Below, one piece after another: positions 15,921 to 20,128 of a stretch of DNA of 20,128 nucleotides. This stretch comes from CAISGS01 sp044346445 (GTDB lineage: Bacteria > Pseudomonadota > Alphaproteobacteria > Caulobacterales > Caulobacteraceae). Under the pieces are notes generated by a model. That model was not told the DNA's origin. It made no database searches and saw only the letters and a list, made by a program, of their open reading frames with translations. The position numbers and the translations under genes were made by a program. The first letter of the stretch is position 1; each line of letters starts with the position of its first letter. The DNA lies in the NCBI GenBank assembly GCA_044346445.1, contig JBIIZD010000051.1, forward strand, positions 1 through 20,128, written 5' to 3'.

Positions 15921-16005
15921 TTGATGGTGTCGATCTCTCCGGCAAACCTTGTTAGGGTAATGGACCAAGCGATACGGGGCTAGATGCGGCCCTCAGCCCC
16001 CTCCG

Positions 16006-16095
16006 CCGCCTTCCCCGCCTTCGCGGGGAGGGACCCAGACCTGTTCGCGCGACCTGTAATCCCACACTGGATCCCCGCCTGCGCGGGGAAGGCGG
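16006..16095 (+). repeat. Family 1 palindromic repeat, copy 2
   Basis: This 90-bp copy has the same 13-bp perfect terminal inverted repeats (16006-16018 and 16083-16095) and the same core (GACCCAGACC, CTGTAATCCC, ACTGGATC). It lacks a 12-bp stretch (containing GCGCAGT) found in copies 1 and 3. Orientation is the same as in the others. The 85 bases between the membrane peptide gene and this repeat show no terminator or gene. Confidence 0.85.
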
Positions 16096-16131
16096 CAGCA
16101 GGTTAGAGGGCTGGCACTGGCCCCGGCCTTC

Positions 16132-16238
16132 AGCCCCCTTCCCCCGCTTCGCGGGTATTTCCCCCAATGGGGGAAGATTGAACATGGATAAATCCTCTGC
16201 CACAGAGGGAGGGGGACCGCGAAGCGGTGGAGGGGGCT
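16132..16238 (+). repeat. Family 2 palindromic repeat, full copy A
   Basis: This 107-bp element has imperfect terminal inverted repeats of about 25 bases: AGCCCCCTTCCCCCGCTTCG on the left, and a right end whose reverse complement starts AGCCCCCTCCACCGCTTCGC. The centre carries a CCCCCAATGGGGG palindrome and GATTGAACATGGATAAATCC. The length and inverted ends resemble a MITE or a paired REP unit, but no target-site duplication is obvious. Confidence 0.8.
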
Positions 16239-16271
16239 GGCACCGACCCCACCCCCAACCCCACCCCCCTT

Positions 16272-16373
16272 CCGCCGTCCCCGCGCAGTCCCCGCCTTCG
16301 CGGGGAGGGACCCAGACCGTTTCCTCAGGCCTGTAATCCACACACTGGATCCGCGCCTTCGCGGGGAAGGCGG
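16272..16373 (+). repeat. Family 1 palindromic repeat, copy 3
   Basis: This is a 102-bp copy with 13-bp terminal inverted repeats carrying one mismatch on the left (CCGCCGTCCCCGC). It contains the 12-bp stretch absent from copy 2 and matches copy 1 base for base over 45 positions (16279-16323). It sits between the two full family 2 copies. Confidence 0.85.
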
Positions 16374-16385
16374 CAGCACGCGACT

Positions 16386-16491
16386 GGCCCCCTTCCCCCG
16401 CTGCGCGGGTACTTCCCCCGATGGGGGAAGATTGAACACGGATAAATCCTCCCCCACAGGGGGAGGGGGACCGCGAAGCGGTGGAGGGGGT
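16386..16491 (+). repeat. Family 2 palindromic repeat, full copy B
   Basis: This is about 106 bp and collinear with copy A: a CCCCCTTCCCCCGCTGCGCG left end, a CCCCCGATGGGGG centre, GATTGAACACGGATAAATCC and a GGACCGCGAAGCGGTGGAGG right end. Together with copy 3 of family 1 it looks like a second unit of a tandemly duplicated family 1-family 2 pair, with a period of about 255-277 bases. Confidence 0.8.
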
Positions 16492-16520
16492 TTATCCCAA
16501 GCGCACCCCTCCCATTGCGG

Positions 16521-16549
16521 TTGACGTCGGGCGTGGTTCGGCGTATCAA
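16521..16549 (+). promoter_or_regulatory. Candidate promoter of the str operon
   Basis: TTGACG (16521-16526) and TATCAA (16544-16549) are separated by 17 bases, fitting a housekeeping promoter with the alphaproteobacterial TTGACG-type -35 box. It would give rpsL a leader of about 200 bases. A second TTGACT at 16644-16649 lacks a good -10. The 274-bp stretch 16492-16765 has no supported gene. Confidence 0.42.
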
Positions 16550-16765
16550 CCGCGCTCTTTTCGGGGCTGCCCTAGTGCTTTGGTATCAAGGGCGTGTGCT
16601 GTGAGGGATTTGGCCTTGCCGGAACGTGGTTTTGCGTCCCGGATTGACTTGTTTCTGACAGGCGGGCTTTCGAACGTTTCATCACCGGCGCAGAGGGTTT
16701 CTGTGTCACGACCTTTTTGAGGCGCCTCGGCCGAAAGGCACACGCCTCCATGAACGAAAGCCAAG

Positions 16766-17137
16766 ATGCCTACAGTCAATCAACTAATCCGCAAGCCCCG
16801 CCAGCCAAAGCCGACCCGCAATAAGGTCCCGGCGCTGAAGGGTTGCCCACAACGTCGCGGCGTTTGCACGCGCGTCTATACCACCACCCCGAAAAAGCCT
16901 AACTCCGCCTTGCGTAAGGTGGCCAAGGTGCGTTTGACCTCGGGCATTGAAGCGGTGTGCTATATTCCTGGTGAAGGCCACAATCTTCAGGAGCACTCGG
17001 TGGTCCTGATCCGCGGCGGCCGCGTTAAGGATTTGCCCGGCGTGCGTTATCACATCCTGCGCGGCGTGCTCGATACGCAAGGCGTTAAGGACCGTAAGAA
17101 GCGCCGTTCGCTCTATGGCACCAAGCGTCCGAAATAA
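16766..17137 (+). CDS. rpsL: 30S ribosomal protein uS12 (S12)
   Basis: S12 lies at the decoding centre of the small subunit and controls accuracy. The product is 123 residues, the standard length, from MPTVNQLIRK to the lysine-rich end SLYGTKRPK. TTTPKKPNSALRK gives Lys43, and RGGRVKDLPGVRYH gives Lys88 and Pro91. These are the positions where streptomycin-resistance changes usually occur, and all carry the ordinary residue. The ATG at 16766 matches the family's invariant start; only a weak purine stretch (GAAAG, 16756-16760) serves as ribosome binding site. It is the first gene of the str operon, which runs on to rpsG after 86 bases. Confidence 0.98.
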   Translation: MPTVNQLIRKPRQPKPTRNKVPALKGCPQRRGVCTRVYTTTPKKPNSALRKVAKVRLTSGIEAVCYIPGEGHNLQEHSVVLIRGGRVKDLPGVRYHILRGVLDTQGVKDRKKRRSLYGTKRPK

Positions 17138-17223
17138 ACCCCATCTTGCGGGGTGGTTCCCAGGATGGCCCAAGGCCGCTGGACCGCTCCGTGCTCTGAA
17201 CCCTTAAGACCAAGGAATAAGCC

Positions 17224-17697
17224 ATGTCGCGTCGTCGTCGCGCAGAAAAACGCCAAGTGCTTCCGGACCCAAAGTTTGGGGATCTGGTCGTCACCAAGTT
17301 CATGAACTATGTCATGTACGAAGGTAAAAAGGCCGTCGCTGAAAACATCATCTATGGTGCCTTCGATATTCTCGAAGCCAAGCGCAAGGACCTCGGTCCG
17401 CTCGAAACCTTCCACACGGCCCTGGACAATGTTTCCCCCGCCGTGGAAGTGCGTTCGCGCCGGGTTGGTGGTGCCACCTATCAGGTGCCCGTCGAGGTTC
17501 GCCCCGACCGTCGCCGCGCCCTAGCCATTCGCTGGCTGGTGATCGCTGCGCGCAAGCGCGGTGAAAACACCATGACCGAGAAGCTGGCAGGCGAACTGCT
17601 CGATGCTGCGAATAATCGTGGCACGGCCGTTAAGAAGCGTGAAGATACCCACAAGATGGCCGAGGCGAACCGCGCCTTCTCCCATTATCGTTGGTAA
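17224..17697 (+). CDS. rpsG: 30S ribosomal protein uS7 (S7)
   Basis: S7 nucleates assembly of the 30S head and contacts E-site tRNA. The product has 157 residues, normal for the family. It begins MSRRRRAEKRQVLPDPKFG, followed by VTKFMNYVMYEGKK, the beta-hairpin VEVRSRRVGGATYQVPVEV around residues 75-93, RRALAIRWLV, and ends with the conserved HKMAEANRAFSHYRW. AAGGAA at 17211-17216, seven bases before the ATG, is a good ribosome binding site. It is the second gene of the str operon, between rpsL and fusA. In E. coli S7 represses its own operon by binding the rpsL-rpsG spacer; the 86-base spacer here has only a short ACCCC/GGGGT hairpin, so the same control cannot be claimed. Confidence 0.98.
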   Translation: MSRRRRAEKRQVLPDPKFGDLVVTKFMNYVMYEGKKAVAENIIYGAFDILEAKRKDLGPLETFHTALDNVSPAVEVRSRRVGGATYQVPVEVRPDRRRALAIRWLVIAARKRGENTMTEKLAGELLDAANNRGTAVKKREDTHKMAEANRAFSHYRW

Positions 17698-17749
17698 AGT
17701 TTCGCTTCCAAGGCTTTTCCAATTGGGTGGTTTAGGCTAAACCCCCGCA

Positions 17750-17787
17750 ACCCGCTTCAGGCCCCGGCCTGGGGCGGGTCTTGTTCT
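17750..17787 (+). terminator. Hairpin with T-rich tail between rpsG and fusA
   Basis: ACCCGC (17750-17755) pairs with GCGGGT (17774-17779), and CAGGC pairs with GCCTG inside it across a small internal loop; TCTTGTTCT follows. It may be a partial terminator that lowers or separates fusA-tuf expression. The 163-bp gap between rpsG and fusA is large enough to hold a promoter, but I see no convincing one. Confidence 0.5.
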
Positions 17788-17860
17788 AGGCCATATCGAA
17801 TTTAGATCGCTTCCGGCACTCGCCGCCCCTCACACGTCCGTTTACCGCAGAGCCCATTCA

Positions 17861-19939
17861 ATGCCCCGCATGCACCCCATCAAAGACTACCGTAACTTCG
17901 GCATCATGGCGCATATCGACGCCGGAAAGACGACGACGACGGAGCGGATTCTCTATTACACCGGCAAGTCGCACAAGATCGGCGAAGTGCACGATGGCGC
18001 TGCGACCATGGACTGGATGGAGCAGGAGCAGGAGCGGGGGATTACCATTACCTCGGCTGCGACCACGGCGATCTGGAATGATCACCGCCTGAACATTATT
18101 GACACCCCTGGCCATGTGGACTTCACGATTGAAGTCGAACGCTCCTTGCGGGTTCTGGACGGCGCCGTGGCGGTGCTGGACGGAAACCAGGGCGTTGAGC
18201 CCCAGACCGAAACCGTCTGGCGTCAGGCCGACCGTTATAACGTGCCGCGCATCGTGTTCGTGAACAAGATGGACAAGATCGGCGCAGACTTCGTCAAGTG
18301 CGTTGAATCCATCCGCGATCGTTTGGGTGCCAAGGCTGTGCCAATCCAGCTGCCCATCGGTTCGGAATCTAGCCTACGCGGCCTGATCGATCTGGTGCGC
18401 ATGAAGGCCGTGGTTTGGGAAAATGACGGTCTGGGCGCGAACTATCATGACGAGGAAATCCCAGCCGACATGCTGGAAGAATCCATTGCCGCCCGTCACT
18501 ATATGATCGAAAACGCGGTTGAGCTGGATGATGACGCCATGGGCGCATATCTGGACGGCGAAGAGCCCTCGATCGATGTGATCAAGAAGTGCCTGCGTAA
18601 GGCCGTCTTAAATGGCGCATTCTATCCCATCCTTTGCGGTTCGGCGTTTAAGAATAAGGGCGTTCAGCCCCTGCTCGACGCCGTGGTCGATTATCTGCCT
18701 TCGCCGGTCGATATTCCCCCAACCAAGGGCATTGATTTCAAGACCGAAGAAGAAGTGGTTCGTCTCGCGTCTGACGACGAGCCCTTGTCGATCCTGGCCT
18801 TCAAGATCATGGATGACCCGTTTGTTGGCTCCTTGACCTTCTGCCGCCTGTATTCGGGCAAGCTGGAAACCGGCATGGGCCTGCTCAACTCCACGCGCGA
18901 CAAGCGCGAGCGGGTTGGCCGGATGTTGCTCATGCACTCCAACAACCGCGAAGACATTAAAGAAGCCTTTGCTGGCGACATCGTCGCCCTGGCTGGCCTG
19001 AAGGATACCCGCACTGGCGATACCCTGTGCGATCCTAACAAGTCGCCTGTGATCTTGGAAAAGATGGAATTCCCCGATCCCGTGATCGAAATCGCCATCG
19101 AGCCCAAGTCCAAGGCCGACCAAGAGCGTCTTGGTGTTGCCTTGCAAAAGCTGGCCGCTGAAGATCCTTCCTTCCGCGTCTCGACCGACCACGAGTCTGG
19201 CCAAACCATCCTTAAGGGCATGGGCGAGCTGCACCTGGACATTAAGGTCGATATTCTGCGCCGGACCTATAAGGTCGATGCCAATATTGGCGCGCCGCAA
19301 GTGGCCTATCGTGAATCCATCAGCCGCAAGGCCGAAATCGACTATACCCACAAGAAGCAGACCGGTGGTACCGGCCAGTTCGCGCGGGTCAAGATCGTGT
19401 TCGAGCCCGGCGAGCCCGGTTCCGGCTTTGTGTTTGACAGCAAGGTCGTTGGCGGTTCGGTGCCCAAGGAATACGTCCCAGGCGTGCAAAAGGGTCTGGA
19501 ATCGGTGATGGATAACGGTCTTCTGGCCGGCTTCCCCTTGATCGATTTCAAGGCCACCTTGATCGACGGCGCGTATCACGATGTAGACTCCAGCGTTCTG
19601 GCGTTTGAAATCGCCGCCCGCGCCGCCTTCCGTGAACTGCGTGAGCGCGGTTCGCCCAAGCTGCTTGAGCCGATCATGAAGGTCGAGGTCCTGACCCCAG
19701 ACGAATATATGGGCGATGTGATCGGGGACTTAAACTCCCGCCGCGGCCAGATTGCCGGCACCGAGACCCGGGGTAATGCCCAGGTTGTGACCGCCATGGT
19801 GCCGCTGGCCAATATGTTCGGCTATGTGAACAATCTTCGTGGCATGAGCCAAGGCCGCGCCCAGTTCAGCATGGTCTATGACCATTACGAAACCGTCCCC
19901 CAAGTGGTGGCGGACGAAGTGATCAAGAAATACGCTTAA
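17861..19939 (+). CDS. fusA: Elongation factor G
   Basis: EF-G is the GTPase that drives translocation and, with the recycling factor, ribosome splitting. The product is 692 residues, full length. GTP-binding motifs are clear: AHIDAGKTT at 17-25, the switch I region ending ERGITITSA at 58-66, DTPGHVD at 81-87, NKMD at 135-138 and GSAFKNKG near 260. Domains II to V follow, including MGELHLDIKVDILRR, the domain IV stretch KKQTGGTGQFARVKI with YHDVDSS, and the C-terminal LRGMSQGRAQFSMVYDHYE. The ATG at 17861 fits, since relatives start a few residues before the HPIKDYRNFGI stretch; only a weak ribosome binding site is visible. It is followed by tuf after 62 bases. Confidence 0.98.
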   Translation: MPRMHPIKDYRNFGIMAHIDAGKTTTTERILYYTGKSHKIGEVHDGAATMDWMEQEQERGITITSAATTAIWNDHRLNIIDTPGHVDFTIEVERSLRVLDGAVAVLDGNQGVEPQTETVWRQADRYNVPRIVFVNKMDKIGADFVKCVESIRDRLGAKAVPIQLPIGSESSLRGLIDLVRMKAVVWENDGLGANYHDEEIPADMLEESIAARHYMIENAVELDDDAMGAYLDGEEPSIDVIKKCLRKAVLNGAFYPILCGSAFKNKGVQPLLDAVVDYLPSPVDIPPTKGIDFKTEEEVVRLASDDEPLSILAFKIMDDPFVGSLTFCRLYSGKLETGMGLLNSTRDKRERVGRMLLMHSNNREDIKEAFAGDIVALAGLKDTRTGDTLCDPNKSPVILEKMEFPDPVIEIAIEPKSKADQERLGVALQKLAAEDPSFRVSTDHESGQTILKGMGELHLDIKVDILRRTYKVDANIGAPQVAYRESISRKAEIDYTHKKQTGGTGQFARVKIVFEPGEPGSGFVFDSKVVGGSVPKEYVPGVQKGLESVMDNGLLAGFPLIDFKATLIDGAYHDVDSSVLAFEIAARAAFRELRERGSPKLLEPIMKVEVLTPDEYMGDVIGDLNSRRGQIAGTETRGNAQVVTAMVPLANMFGYVNNLRGMSQGRAQFSMVYDHYETVPQVVADEVIKKYA

Positions 19940-20001
19940 CCCCTACTAACCCCTATCCCTGCAACGTCTAACGAGAGGCCTTGAGGGCCGGAGCTGAGAA
20001 A

Positions 20002-20128
20002 ATGGCCAAGGAAAAGTTTGAACGCACTAAGCCGCACTGCAATATCGGCACGATTGGTCACGTTGACCATGGCAAGACGACCTTGACGGCTGCGATTACG
20101 ATCACGCTGGCCAAGGCCGGTGGGGCCA
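20002..20128 (+). CDS. tuf: Elongation factor Tu, N-terminal part
   Basis: The first 42 codons of EF-Tu are visible before the window ends. EF-Tu delivers aminoacyl-tRNA to the ribosome as a GTP complex. The protein starts MAKEKFERTKPHCNIGTIGH, with the P-loop GHVDHGKT at residues 19-26. GGAG at 19990-19993 lies eight bases before ATG 20002. Position after fusA makes it the fourth gene of the str operon. Alphaproteobacteria often carry two tuf copies; whether this genome does cannot be seen. Confidence 0.96.
   Translation, partial: MAKEKFERTKPHCNIGTIGHVDHGKTTLTAAITITLAKAGGA

Noticed and set aside
16005..16491. CRISPR array
   Set aside because: The repeats are 90-107 bp palindromic units of two alternating types without uniform short repeats and unique spacers.
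16481..16720. A 79-codon frame upstream of rpsL
   Set aside because: It starts within a repeat, runs through the candidate str promoter and leader, and its product has no conserved or structured look.

Overview
The window is a core-genome segment of an alphaproteobacterium, most likely in or near the Caulobacterales. This rests on the gene order plsX-fabH-ihfA-merR-tRNA-Pro, a DUF2842 gene, a COX15-type heme A synthase, rplM-rpsI followed by a short-form argC, an RpoB of 1357 and an RpoC of 1395 residues, and GC-rich coding bias. The species cannot be named from the sequence alone.

Layout. Positions 1-2449 hold the lipid/nucleoid block: the 3' end of plsX, overlapping fabH, then ihfA, a MerR-type regulator and tRNA-Pro(GGG). 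A small reverse-strand DUF2842 membrane protein gene follows, divergent from ctaA (heme A synthase), which ends at a terminator. Next come rplM and rpsI (uL13 and uS9), a terminator, an unrecognised 105-residue gene, a second terminator and argC. After a 359-bp leader come rpoB and rpoC with a strong terminator. From 16766 the str operon runs rpsL-rpsG-fusA-tuf, and tuf is cut by the window end. Most of the window therefore encodes the transcription and translation machinery.

Two places stand out. First, rpsI carries an in-frame TAG at codon 39, exactly where the family has a conserved lysine, while the rest of the gene is intact. This is either a sequence error or a real nonsense allele. TAG is an ordinary stop for fabH, rpoB and the DUF2842 gene, so a reassigned code is unlikely.

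Second, 1.56 kb between rpoC and rpsL is accessory DNA inserted between two essential operons. It holds a 44-codon gene for a textbook double-glycine leader peptide (bacteriocin/microcin-like) with a hydrophobic core, and an AT-rich 60-residue single-span membrane peptide gene. Two families of palindromic repeats flank the pair: three copies of a 90-102 bp element with 13-bp terminal inverted repeats, and two full plus one half copy of a 107-bp element. The frame after the stop of the first peptide gene encodes a Lys-Asp-Asp-Cys-Thr-Thr tail matching the end of the second gene, with mostly third-position changes. The two genes are thus probably related, and the first may be interrupted. This pair is the best candidate for something undescribed. 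No dedicated export or immunity gene is visible in the window.
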